Source of the DNA: Neisseriaceae bacterium
Lineage (GTDB): Bacteria > Pseudomonadota > Gammaproteobacteria > Burkholderiales > UBA11063
Assembly: GCA_003963245.1 (NCBI GenBank)
Contig: RXJX01000001.1
Coordinates: forward strand, 1,412 to 65,411
DNA length: 64,000 bases
Direction: 5' to 3'
Numbering within the stretch: the stretch's first letter is position 1; the number at the start of each line of letters is the position of its first letter. Shown piece after piece: positions 18,310 through 26,558 of this stretch. A program made the position numbers and the translations under genes. A model generated the notes under the pieces. That model did not search any database, was not told the origin of the DNA, and worked only from the letters and a program-made list of their open reading frames with translations.

Positions 18310-19488
18310 TTATTCGTTATCGTAATTACCAATAAAACAATTTTCTTCTGATTCATTAATAGGGATATACTTCCCATATATTTTAGTTACCATTTCAGTA
18401 TCTTTATGACCAAGATATTTCGCTACTTTTAGTGGGTTTTCTCCTCTTGACAACATCATACTTGCAAATGTGTGTCTCATTTGATATGGATTTCGATATT
18501 TAACTTTCACCATCTCGAGCAGTTTTACCCAGTGCTTTCTGAATGCATCTGTTGATAGCCACATGTCTTCAGTATTTGGATTATTGAAGATAAATTTGCT
18601 ATGATGTTTTGTAAATTTCATTTGATCAATGATTGCTTGGTAAGCCTGATCTAATAAAACTAACTCTCGTAATGAATTTTTGGTTTTAGGTTTGTGTAAC
18701 TTACCATTTACCAGAGTAAACTCAACATTTACTTTTCTGGTCTCAATATTAAAGTGTGACCACTGAAGAGCAAGAATTTCGCCGATCCGCAATCCACTGT
18801 AGAAACCAAATTTAATTAAGTTAAGCACTTGTTCAGAATAATTACAATTCAATATTAATCGTTTTTCTTTAGTGTGGAATGGTTCAACCTCATAATCTGA
18901 ATGATCATCGAAACATTGGAAAAGCCTTCTTAAACTTAACTTATCTAATGGATTTTCGGTAATTATTCCCATGTTTTTCGCATCGTCAAGAGTTGCTCGT
19001 AATGGTATAATCAAGTTACGAACATATTTTGAGTTTTGAGTACTATGAATAATCCAATCTTTGATTATGAGAGGTGTAAGTTCGTGTACTTGATACTTGC
19101 CAAATGCAGGAGTAAGTTCATTATTAATGTATCTAACATAATCTTCAACTGTATTTTCTGCATACTTTTTTGATTTACCATAGAAATCAGCTTGTTGCTC
19201 TAATAGGTCTTTGATTAAATATGATTTTGGCTTTATATTAAAAAGCTTAGCTTTTTTAGAGTTAGGAAAATGTTCTAAATAGTTAAATTTTTCTCGTCTT
19301 ATATCACTTAATACATCTGCTCTTTTTTGAATTGCCATTTTTAAATTTTGAGTGGTGTACTCTAGATCTAGCGATTCATTACATTTTACGCCCAAGTAGT
19401 AGAAAATAATACGTAATTTGGTTCCATGAATTTCTACACCTGTCGCAGGAGCTTTTTTATTGCATTGGTTTTTTGTTGTGTTTTTAAT
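18310..19488 (-). CDS. int: Tyrosine site-specific integrase
   Basis: The catalytic domain has GLRIGEILALQW (first Arg), a Lys-bearing PKTKNSLREL, PYQMRHTFASMM (second Arg, His), YLGHKDTEM and the nucleophile in IYGKYI. A SAM-like core-binding domain precedes it (about residues 90-180). The first ATG/GTG/TTG in frame is a TTG at 19395, but the frame is open upstream to 19506, and the extra residues (GVEIHGTKLRIIFYYLGVKC) are a classic N-terminal arm-binding motif. Hence I place the start at an ATT at 19488, seven bases after a GGAG site. The gene follows the excisionase by 18 bases and lies in the same frame. It catalyses insertion and excision at tRNA-Leu. Confidence 0.9.
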   Translation of the reverse strand: MKNTTKNQCNKKAPATGVEIHGTKLRIIFYYLGVKCNESLDLEYTTQNLKMAIQKRADVLSDIRREKFNYLEHFPNSKKAKLFNIKPKSYLIKDLLEQQADFYGKSKKYAENTVEDYVRYINNELTPAFGKYQVHELTPLIIKDWIIHSTQNSKYVRNLIIPLRATLDDAKNMGIITENPLDKLSLRRLFQCFDDHSDYEVEPFHTKEKRLILNCNYSEQVLNLIKFGFYSGLRIGEILALQWSHFNIETRKVNVEFTLVNGKLHKPKTKNSLRELVLLDQAYQAIIDQMKFTKHHSKFIFNNPNTEDMWLSTDAFRKHWVKLLEMVKVKYRNPYQMRHTFASMMLSRGENPLKVAKYLGHKDTEMVTKIYGKYIPINESEENCFIGNYDNE

Positions 19489-19506
19489 TTTAATTCTCCA
19501 ATAGAG

Positions 19507-19728
19507 TTATGTTAGCCCGATTCTTTCATTATAAAGCTGTACTTCCCATACATTAACCCAGATTTCCTTTCCTATACATTTAGTTACTACTCCGTCTAAC
19601 CACTTGCCTGTATTACGTAAATTTTTTACTTTTTCAATGTCATATGGCATGACTTTGCAAAAGTATGCAATTGGTAACCACCCATGCATTAATTCTAAAT
19701 CATATCCACCTAGTAACTTATTTTTCAT
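19507..19728 (-). CDS. Excisionase-like protein (Xis)
   Basis: A 73-residue protein directly upstream of the integrase. It is rich in Trp, Lys and Tyr, with RNTGKWLDGVVTKCIGKEIW and VNVWEVQLYNE. This resembles the wing region of small phage excisionases (DUF1233-like: tyrosine, glycine-lysine-Trp-hydrophobic-Asp-Gly, basic strand, Trp-hydrophobic-Asn). It would bend att DNA and turn the integrase to excision. Its TAA stop is followed in the same frame by the integrase. Identification rests on size, position and pattern. Confidence 0.65.
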   Translation of the reverse strand: MKNKLLGGYDLELMHGWLPIAYFCKVMPYDIEKVKNLRNTGKWLDGVVTKCIGKEIWVNVWEVQLYNERIGLT

Positions 19729-19876
19729 ACAGTAACTTTCTTTAATAAGTATTTAGTATATTATTTTATTTAATTAGCTAAAAACATGATACAATAACTT
19801 TAAAACATATATTGAAAATATATATATTGTAAACATAATAAGCGATATATTAAACTTTTTATACTGAAAATGTCAA
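19729..19876. promoter_or_regulatory. Divergent xis-int / repressor control region
   Basis: About 148 bases, nearly all A and T, lie between the excisionase and repressor starts. They hold the divergent promoters. Repeated ATATTG/CAATA-like elements occur near 19789-19794, 19811-19816 and 19825-19831 and could be repressor operators. The arrangement matches phage lysogeny switches. Confidence 0.5.
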
Positions 19877-20572
19877 ATGTTAAATAACAAAACTTTGGAA
19901 ATAGAACTACAGCGCCTTAGGAAAAGAAATTTAAAAACAATAATAGATCAGGAGTTTAATGGTAGTGTCGATGACTTTGCAAAAAGTTTAGAAAAGAATA
20001 AAGTTTTTATCTATGGATTACTATGGGATGTTGAAAAAAGGTCTAGCAGGAATATTACAGATAAAACAGCACGGTTTATTGAAAAAAATTTGCGCTTACC
20101 TGATTTCTATTTAGATAGGGAAAGTTTGGTTGAAGACTCTAGTGTCTATTTTATACCATTTATTGATATTAGTGAATCAGAGGAAAGTAACCGCCTATAT
20201 TTTTCCCCAGAAAACAGTATTGCCATCTCTAAATTCGAATTAATAAACAAAAAATTAGATCCAGAATCACTGCTTGCAGTAAGAGTTACAGATGACAATA
20301 TGAGCAAATTTTTTAGCAATGACGATATTATTCTAATAGATCGAAGTAAAACTGAATTTATAAGCAATAAAGTATATTTTATTAACGTTAAAAGGAATTT
20401 TATTTTCCGCAGAATAGCTCGCAGTATCACTACTGGTAAAATTGACTTATATAGTTTAAGGTTATCTGATGATGAAAAAAATTATACTCCAGATATTTCA
20501 ATTGAAAACATTGAGGATATTGAGATATTTGGTGTCCCAGCTTTAAAAATTAGCCAACTGAAAGGTATATAA
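19877..20572 (+). CDS. CI/LexA-like repressor with degenerate S24 domain
   Basis: A 231-residue protein with an N-terminal helical region likely to bind DNA (about 1-75) and a C-terminal peptidase_S24-like fold. In the place of the usual GDSM motif it has VTDDNMSKFFSNDDIILID, so the catalytic Ser is Asn; the Lys of the dyad (usually in VKR-like strands) is Arg in NFIFRRIA. It should keep dimerisation but not RecA-stimulated self-cleavage. It is divergent to xis-int and begins an operon with a membrane protein. It is probably the maintenance repressor of the element. Confidence 0.75.
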   Translation: MLNNKTLEIELQRLRKRNLKTIIDQEFNGSVDDFAKSLEKNKVFIYGLLWDVEKRSSRNITDKTARFIEKNLRLPDFYLDRESLVEDSSVYFIPFIDISESEESNRLYFSPENSIAISKFELINKKLDPESLLAVRVTDDNMSKFFSNDDIILIDRSKTEFISNKVYFINVKRNFIFRRIARSITTGKIDLYSLRLSDDEKNYTPDISIENIEDIEIFGVPALKISQLKGI

Positions 20573-20573
20573 T

Positions 20574-21173
20574 ATGATATTCAAAACTCCTAAATTAATA
20601 AAGGATTTCAAAAAACATGGTGGAAAGGATTCATTGAAAATCGATTATAAGAAAATTCGCTCATATTTTTTTGAGTTCCGATTTATTTTCTGCGTGATTG
20701 CATCTGCTATCTTCTGTACTGAACTCTATCATCTAATCAAAATTAATAATCCATTTAATTTGATTCCTCCAGTCATAAATTATAGTTTGAGTACTTTTGT
20801 AGCTTATTGCGCTTTAAATATAGTAACGCTATTCATATTATCTATTCGATATGAAGCGGAAGATGCATTTATTCCACAGATTGCAACTTTCGTTTTAGCA
20901 ACTCTATCAAAAGTAATTGGAAGCAGAATATTTGTTTATTTAGTTTCTTGTTTAGTCGTTTGTATTGATGCTTATTTTATCAATACATATATTTTTTATT
21001 ACGCGGAACATACAATTTTAGGGTTCATTGTTTATTCTGTGTTTTTAATGCTGATTAATCTTTATATTATCGGTTATGCTATACAAGCTGCCTTATGCGG
21101 ATTACTTATAATGGCATACGACCAATTATTACACCAGAGAGAATTAGGCTATATATCTAAATTAAAACAATAA
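20574..21173 (+). CDS. Multi-pass membrane protein of unknown function
   Basis: The 199-residue protein begins one base after the repressor stop, so translation is coupled. Hydrophobic segments near residues 35-55, 65-90, 115-135 and 140-180 suggest four to five membrane spans with a basic N-terminal tail (KTPKLIKDFKKHGGKDSLK). I recognise no family. Coupling to a repressor suggests a function needed while the element is integrated, such as superinfection exclusion or an immunity role. It ends facing the defence operon. Confidence 0.6.
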   Translation: MIFKTPKLIKDFKKHGGKDSLKIDYKKIRSYFFEFRFIFCVIASAIFCTELYHLIKINNPFNLIPPVINYSLSTFVAYCALNIVTLFILSIRYEAEDAFIPQIATFVLATLSKVIGSRIFVYLVSCLVVCIDAYFINTYIFYYAEHTILGFIVYSVFLMLINLYIIGYAIQAALCGLLIMAYDQLLHQRELGYISKLKQ

Positions 21174-21183
21174 TAGCCCCTTA

Positions 21184-21456
21184 TTAAAAATGGATCTGCA
21201 CGCACCGATCGCCACAATAATCATTTAAACTGATTTTATGGCGATAGATATCACATATAAGGCTGAATTTAAACGTTATATCGTGAAAAATTTGAATAAA
21301 TGTGGTAATTTTACTCCATAGCAATTCTAGAATCCGTGGTCGCTCAAGTAGCTTTGGTTTGGTTTCAAGCAAATTAATGATATTGTCATTTAATGGCTTG
21401 AGTTGTGTATAGAGGTATTGAGCAATCAAATGCTCAAGCCTCCTTGGCTCCACCAT
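21184..21456 (-). CDS. Small hypothetical protein after the GIY-YIG gene
   Basis: A 90-residue frame (MVEPRRLEHLIAQYL..., with a Leu/Ile-rich middle) begins 33 bases after the T5orf172 protein stop on the same strand. The composition looks protein-like (amphipathic helices, two late Cys), but no family is recognised and the ribosome-binding site is unclear. It may be a last cistron of the defence operon or a chance frame. Confidence 0.35.
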   Translation of the reverse strand: MVEPRRLEHLIAQYLYTQLKPLNDNIINLLETKPKLLERPRILELLWSKITTFIQIFHDITFKFSLICDIYRHKISLNDYCGDRCVQIHF

Positions 21457-21488
21457 TCTATGATTAAGTTCAATACAATCTTGGAATC

Positions 21489-22670
21489 TTAAAAAATTTT
21501 GTCTCCATCTTGTCTCGCCGCATCAAACTGATACTGTGAAATTTCTCCACTAATAATATGTGCAATGGCTTCTTCTATTACTGCCAATGGCAAGATAAAC
21601 CATTCGCGAGGATTATAACGTTTACCATCTTCACCAAATACATCTAGCTTTAAGCATGCTTTGGCAAAAAATGTATGTATTATATGCTCGAATTTTTGCG
21701 GATTTAGATTATAGCATTGATAAATAGAAATAACTTCAACTGGAGCCATTAGGTAAGTCGGCTCATTTTCTGCATTTTTTATCCGTTCCTCAACTGGTAT
21801 TGTGGAATAGCCAATTTTATATAAATTCTCTATGCTATTTATTTTAGGATTGGTACTTTTTGATTTTAATATATAAATAAAACCAGTTTGAGTGTCTTCA
21901 TCAGTTACTAAATTAAATCCTCTTGAAAACTCGGCAATATCATCGCTATTCGAAGAGGATACAATGTAACCATTTTGATAGAGCATTTTCCCTAATGATC
22001 TGAATAACATATTTGACTCTGTTCCATTCTCAAAAACACAATAAATCCGCCCATCCAGCTTGCTATTTTTATCTTTTATCAAATCATAAATAGTTTCTAA
22101 ATAGCCTAATACCCCATTTACTATAAAAAAAGTATTTGGAGTTAAACTCTGCTCATTAAATTTTATCAAATTACGTTTGCCTGATTTAAGCTCTGCCTGA
22201 CATTCTTTAAAAAGTGGCTCATATTGTGCAAAATTCTTGCATATTTTACGTCTAGCAACAAAATCAGCCTCCTGCCGTTTTGAGATATGCGAAACATGCT
22301 TTAAGTCAAAAATACTATTCTCATCCTCAAAAATCTGGCTTAAATCGTCATCCTGCAATATATCGTCAATTGACTTTGGCTCATACAATACTTTACTTAA
22401 TAGTTTATGTCGGTCATATTTAGCCAGTAATTCGCTTCTGGCTTTATCATTTCGGAACCCTTGTAGGCGGATAAAAAGAGGTCGCTCTCTTACATCATTT
22501 GCTTCCAATGGTTCACGTTGATTATCATCAATGAAGCGGTTAATCTCTTCAAAAGATTCAATCAATCTTGTATCAGCAGTAATTGGTGCAGCTTTGGGCT
22601 TAGCCACAAAGATATCACCAAAATCACTATCATTCAAAATATCGTCTAAAGAATTATAGATATTATCCAT
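21489..22670 (-). CDS. YeeC-like protein with T5orf172 GIY-YIG domain
   Basis: A 393-residue protein. The first 260 residues are acidic and helical; two DDILxDxD-like motifs (near residues 10 and 103) repeat the same acidic pattern. Residues about 263-350 form a T5orf172/GIY-YIG nuclease-like domain: GFIYILKSKS, ENLYKIGYSTIPVEERI and the later EHIIHTFF with the Glu expected for metal binding. In Bacillus subtilis YeeC (about 380 residues) has the same domain and lies after YeeB. It overlaps the helicase gene by eight bases. It is likely the nuclease part of the modification/restriction set. Confidence 0.82.
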   Translation of the reverse strand: MDNIYNSLDDILNDSDFGDIFVAKPKAAPITADTRLIESFEEINRFIDDNQREPLEANDVRERPLFIRLQGFRNDKARSELLAKYDRHKLLSKVLYEPKSIDDILQDDDLSQIFEDENSIFDLKHVSHISKRQEADFVARRKICKNFAQYEPLFKECQAELKSGKRNLIKFNEQSLTPNTFFIVNGVLGYLETIYDLIKDKNSKLDGRIYCVFENGTESNMLFRSLGKMLYQNGYIVSSSNSDDIAEFSRGFNLVTDEDTQTGFIYILKSKSTNPKINSIENLYKIGYSTIPVEERIKNAENEPTYLMAPVEVISIYQCYNLNPQKFEHIIHTFFAKACLKLDVFGEDGKRYNPREWFILPLAVIEEAIAHIISGEISQYQFDAARQDGDKIF

Positions 22671-24594
22671 TTTGTTGACTTCTTTCCCGCTGGATATTTT
22701 TCATAAAAAGGATAAACTCAGCCAAGCGCTTTTCGCGTAAATCATTAGAATTTATATCTGGCAGCCTTCCCATTTGTGTCATAAATTGCTTGAGTTTCGG
22801 GGCTAATATCAATGCCTCTTCCTCAGTAATTTCAATCCGGGTAGCATCAATAGTTTCCTGAATTAAGCGCAGTACTTTAGCTGTTACTGATTTAGATAAA
22901 ATCTCAAAAGCTTTTTGAAATGGATTTATTCTATCAATTAGATCAAGATTAAGCTCATCGATATTGACAAATTTGCCCGCCATAGTAATAAACCGCTTAT
23001 CCCCCTCGGTTTTGATCTCACCATTTTTGACAACAGAATCAGCAACCACATACTGGCGAACTTCTTCAACCTCGGTGCTAGATAACTCAGGATATTTGAT
23101 CTGAATAATTTTAGGAATTAATACCTTATTGATTACTTCTGGCTCAAGATTACCTGGCAATGCGCGTAGCATCTGAGGGTCTTGAAGAATGGTTGCTTTA
23201 AGGTCATTCAAATCTGATTCAATAATTTGTTGGACTCTCTGAGTTGATGGCATCTTAAAGCCACGGATTTTGATTGTACCCGGTTCGTTTGGTTCATTAT
23301 CAAATTCAAGTCTGGTTTTAAACTTGAAATTAGGCGCTAATACCTGCTCCATCAATAACGAAGCAGTAATTGCTTTTAGCATATTATTTACTGAAAGTTT
23401 GACATCATCATCAAGCGCATCTGGTTGAGCTATCAAGTTGGTAAATTGGGCGTGAGTTTTATTATCGCTATCACGAGTAGCACGCCCGATTATCTGGATA
23501 ATCTCAGTAAGTGAGCCACGATAACCAACGGTTAAAGCATGCTCACAGTATGGCCAGTCAAAGCCTTCCTTTGCCATACCAAGTGCAATAATTAAATCCA
23601 TATCATCAGGAGATTTAATTGAACGTAAATAGTTCATAGTTTTTTCCTGATTTTCTTCAACAACTAATTCTGCTACTTTTATAATCTTATTATTGATGTG
23701 ACGCCTAACATAAATAATTTTAGTTTCGTTATCAATACGATCAATATCACCAATCTGATCAATAATATAGTCAACTTCGCTGTATTTGTCTTTGGTTGAC
23801 TCACCAGAATTAGGGCGTGGAATATGTAAAATTGTCTTTTTATCTGTATCCAAGACCTCCATAATTGCTGAAGTATAACGCCCCTGATAAAAATGATAGC
23901 CAATCCCAAGTGATTTCAAATAAGTATAGCCATTTAGCTGCTCATAATAATTATAAGTAACCTTATCAAATCGAGCTTCATTTTCTGGAGTAAGTACCGG
24001 AATACTATCACCACGAAAGTACGAGCCAGTCATCGCGATAATATGTGCGTTAGAATTATTCATTACCCGGCGCAGAACTTCACCCAAGCGATTATCTGCA
24101 TCCGCTGACACATGATGAAACTCATCAATTGCGAGTAGAGTATCGTTAAAATCTTTATCTTCCAACTCATCATAGGCAAAGCGTAAGGTAGCGTGAGTAC
24201 AAATCAAGATTGATTCTGGGCTCTCTATAAACTCCTTAAATTTCTGTACTTTGCTACGACTATTATCGGCACCAACGGTACACAGATTATATTCCGGGTT
24301 TGGCTGCCAATTAGCAAAGAAACCATCTTTAGTTAATTCGGTTGCAGCAAAGGAACCACCAATTGAGCGCTCAGGTACTGCAACTATAACTTTTTTAATA
24401 CCTTGATTAGCCAGCTTATCCAAAGCAATAAACATTAACGCGCGTGATTTACCTGATGCAGGTGGTGCTTTTAATAATAGGTATTGAGAATAGCGAGAAT
24501 TAAACGCTTTGGCTTGCATTTCACGCATACCACAATTATTCGTTTTAGAGCTTTCGCCAGTTTGGGCGTAGGTTACATGTACTATATCGGTCAT
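22663..24594 (-). CDS. YeeB-like SF2 DEAD/DEAH helicase
   Basis: A 643-residue superfamily 2 helicase. Motif I is LLKAPPASGKSRAL, motif II is LAIDEFHHV (DEFH), motif III is MTGSYFRGD (T-G-S) and motif VI is QIIGRATRDSD. The C-terminal third is unassigned. Size and place between a Fic gene and a T5orf172 gene, in an island with an 887-residue methyltransferase, match the yeeA-yeeB-yeeC order of B. subtilis (YeeB about 690 residues). It probably moves along DNA to feed the nuclease. The 200-base gap upstream has repeated TTAGTAAAG sites, so it has its own promoter. Confidence 0.85.
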   Translation of the reverse strand: MTDIVHVTYAQTGESSKTNNCGMREMQAKAFNSRYSQYLLLKAPPASGKSRALMFIALDKLANQGIKKVIVAVPERSIGGSFAATELTKDGFFANWQPNPEYNLCTVGADNSRSKVQKFKEFIESPESILICTHATLRFAYDELEDKDFNDTLLAIDEFHHVSADADNRLGEVLRRVMNNSNAHIIAMTGSYFRGDSIPVLTPENEARFDKVTYNYYEQLNGYTYLKSLGIGYHFYQGRYTSAIMEVLDTDKKTILHIPRPNSGESTKDKYSEVDYIIDQIGDIDRIDNETKIIYVRRHINNKIIKVAELVVEENQEKTMNYLRSIKSPDDMDLIIALGMAKEGFDWPYCEHALTVGYRGSLTEIIQIIGRATRDSDNKTHAQFTNLIAQPDALDDDVKLSVNNMLKAITASLLMEQVLAPNFKFKTRLEFDNEPNEPGTIKIRGFKMPSTQRVQQIIESDLNDLKATILQDPQMLRALPGNLEPEVINKVLIPKIIQIKYPELSSTEVEEVRQYVVADSVVKNGEIKTEGDKRFITMAGKFVNIDELNLDLIDRINPFQKAFEILSKSVTAKVLRLIQETIDATRIEITEEEALILAPKLKQFMTQMGRLPDINSNDLREKRLAEFILFMKNIQRERSQQNG

Positions 24595-24736
24595 GTGTGG
24601 GTTTCCAGTAAAAATTGGATAGTTAAAAAACGATAATTACTTGGCAATTCAGCCATAGTCAACTTTAATGATTTTACCTTGACTGTGGTTTTCCTTAGTT
24701 AAGATAATGGTTCCAAACTTAACTAAATTGCCTTCT

Positions 24737-24808
24737 TAGTAAAGGATCAGCCACCAAACTTTACTAAGGATTTTCTCTAGTAAAGTTTAAAGCGCTAAAC
24801 TTTACTAA
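24737..24808. promoter_or_regulatory. Four inverted/direct TTAGTAAAG operator-like repeats
   Basis: TTAGTAAAG at 24737-24745, its complement CTTTACTAA at 24759-24767, TAGTAAAG at 24778-24785 and CTTTACTAA again at 24800-24808. The sites alternate in direction with 20-22 base spacing (two helix turns), as expected for dimers bound on one face of DNA. They lie just before the helicase gene and run into the fic 3' end. The winged-helix tail of the Fic protein is a natural candidate to bind them. Confidence 0.55.
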
Positions 24809-25931
24809 AGATGTTTAAATAGCGTTCAAAACTATATAGTTTGTTTCGTTGTAATCCCGTAACTTCTATCAAGATACCTTTTTCTACAAAATCACTTAAT
24901 AATAAATTTGCCGTAGGCTTACTAACCCCTAATGGTTCAATTATATCGGCACTACTAATTATAGGCTTTTGATATAAAAAATCTACTAGTGCTTTTGCAT
25001 TTTGTGACTTTTTGCCAAAACTGAATATTACCGAATCAATCTCTTGCTTTAATGTCAATATCTGTTTAAAGGTATCAACCCCGCTTTTAGCAGTTTCAAT
25101 AACCGCGGTTAAAAAGAATTTTAACCAACCAGCTAGATTATTTTGCGTACGGACAAAAGTCAGCGATTCATAATATAGCGACTTATTCCGTTCAATAAAA
25201 TCAGATAGGTATAATGATGGTTTATTTAGTAAGCCATTACTAACCAAATACAACGTAATCAATAAGCGCCCAATCCGACCATTACCATCAAGGAATGGGT
25301 GGATAGTTTCAAATTGATAATGTGCAATTGCAATTTTAATCAAATGCGGTACATAGATTGCTTCATTATGCAAGAACTTTTCTAGATCACTCATGAGATC
25401 TGGTACCAACTCATGATGTGGTGGTACAAAATATGCTGTTGCTAGATTAGCACCACCAATCCAGTTTTGTGATGTACGAAACTCTCCCGGCTGCTTGCTC
25501 TCACCTCGAACGCTATTTAGCAATATGGCGTGAATATGCTTAATTAACCGATTACTTATTGGTAAGCGATTTAATTCATCCAATGCCGAATTCATGGCAT
25601 CAATATAATTACGCACTTCCTGCCAGTCATCACGCTTCTCTGGGTTAATCTGATCTTTGGCTAATAAAACTTCGTCAATCTCGGTTTTGGTTCCCTCTAT
25701 CTTACTTGAGGTATTCGCTTCTTTGGTAATATGCATCTGGATAAAAATATCCACATTCGGTACTATCATGGTAAATGCATTTAGCTCGCCCAGTGCACGT
25801 GTAGCATCTTCCAGTAAAGTATTAATTTGCGGATCATCCCAAGTAAAGGTATGATTAATCATACTTGGGACAAAGCTTTTGTATTGATATTCTTGGCGCA
25901 ATTCGCCTGAAATGTAGTTAGTTATATTCAT
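24795..25931 (-). CDS. Fic-domain protein with C-terminal winged helix
   Basis: A 378-residue class II Fic protein. The inhibitory helix motif is SSKIEGT (about 75-81), the catalytic motif is HPFLDGNGRIGR (about 211-222, all key residues present), and the tail (about 320-378) has a winged helix (IIEPLGVSKPTANLLLSDFVEKGIL). Fic proteins AMP-ylate proteins at Ser, Thr or Tyr. The N-terminal Glu in the inhibitory helix would hold it off until a signal. Related solitary Fic proteins act as toxins or regulators. Here it is between an acidic small gene and the helicase of a defence operon. Confidence 0.88.
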   Translation of the reverse strand: MNITNYISGELRQEYQYKSFVPSMINHTFTWDDPQINTLLEDATRALGELNAFTMIVPNVDIFIQMHITKEANTSSKIEGTKTEIDEVLLAKDQINPEKRDDWQEVRNYIDAMNSALDELNRLPISNRLIKHIHAILLNSVRGESKQPGEFRTSQNWIGGANLATAYFVPPHHELVPDLMSDLEKFLHNEAIYVPHLIKIAIAHYQFETIHPFLDGNGRIGRLLITLYLVSNGLLNKPSLYLSDFIERNKSLYYESLTFVRTQNNLAGWLKFFLTAVIETAKSGVDTFKQILTLKQEIDSVIFSFGKKSQNAKALVDFLYQKPIISSADIIEPLGVSKPTANLLLSDFVEKGILIEVTGLQRNKLYSFERYLNIFSKV

Positions 25932-25957
25932 AACTTAGATTAACCTTATTACTAGCA

Positions 25958-26299
25958 TCATTTACTTAATTGGCTTTGCTGTGTATCTGACACCATTGTG
26001 CATAACCAATAATCAAACCATTCGTTAAACATTTTAAAAGTACGCTTTTGAGGCCATAAGCTATCATCCACATACCATTGGTTTAGTTGCTCACTAAAGA
26101 TCAAATCAAAATTTTTCTTTAGCCAAGCTTCCATTTGTTTTATATCATCATAATCTGGTAATAAATAAACATCACTATCTTTAAGGTAATCCCCATAGTC
26201 ATCAGCTTCTATACTCTGTAACCAATCATGAAATGGTTTCTTGGGCTTTATTGCCAAAGCAGTACGATTTACAAATCCAAATTTCTCAAATTCATGCAT
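25958..26299 (-). CDS. Acidic hypothetical protein upstream of fic
   Basis: A 113-residue soluble protein rich in Trp and Asp (KPFHDWLQSIEADDYGDYL, DVYLLPDYDDIKQMEAWLKK and MFNEWFDYWLC). Proteins of this appearance are common as conserved unknowns. I cannot name a function. It ends 26 bases before fic and is probably co-transcribed, so it could be a Fic partner or antitoxin; this is only inferred from place. The 259 bases between it and the large helicase gene hold no frame. Confidence 0.6.
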   Translation of the reverse strand: MHEFEKFGFVNRTALAIKPKKPFHDWLQSIEADDYGDYLKDSDVYLLPDYDDIKQMEAWLKKNFDLIFSEQLNQWYVDDSLWPQKRTFKMFNEWFDYWLCTMVSDTQQSQLSK

Positions 26300-26558
26300 G
26301 ATTCATCCTTATAAAATTTAGGTCATTATGACAAAGATTTTAATTTATGTAGTACTCCAAGTAAAGCACTATGCACCGCACCACAAATCATGTATAATCT
26401 TTGCTATAGGCTGATCACTGCGTAGCGGGGACGGTCTTTTTTATTTTGGCATGGTAACAATCCCATAGCCATTTATACTGCCAAATTTATCTTTTTTAAT
26501 TTTCCGCCTAATTGTTTTGTATCAGTATTTCCCGCGAAACTCACTAGAAATGTAATTT

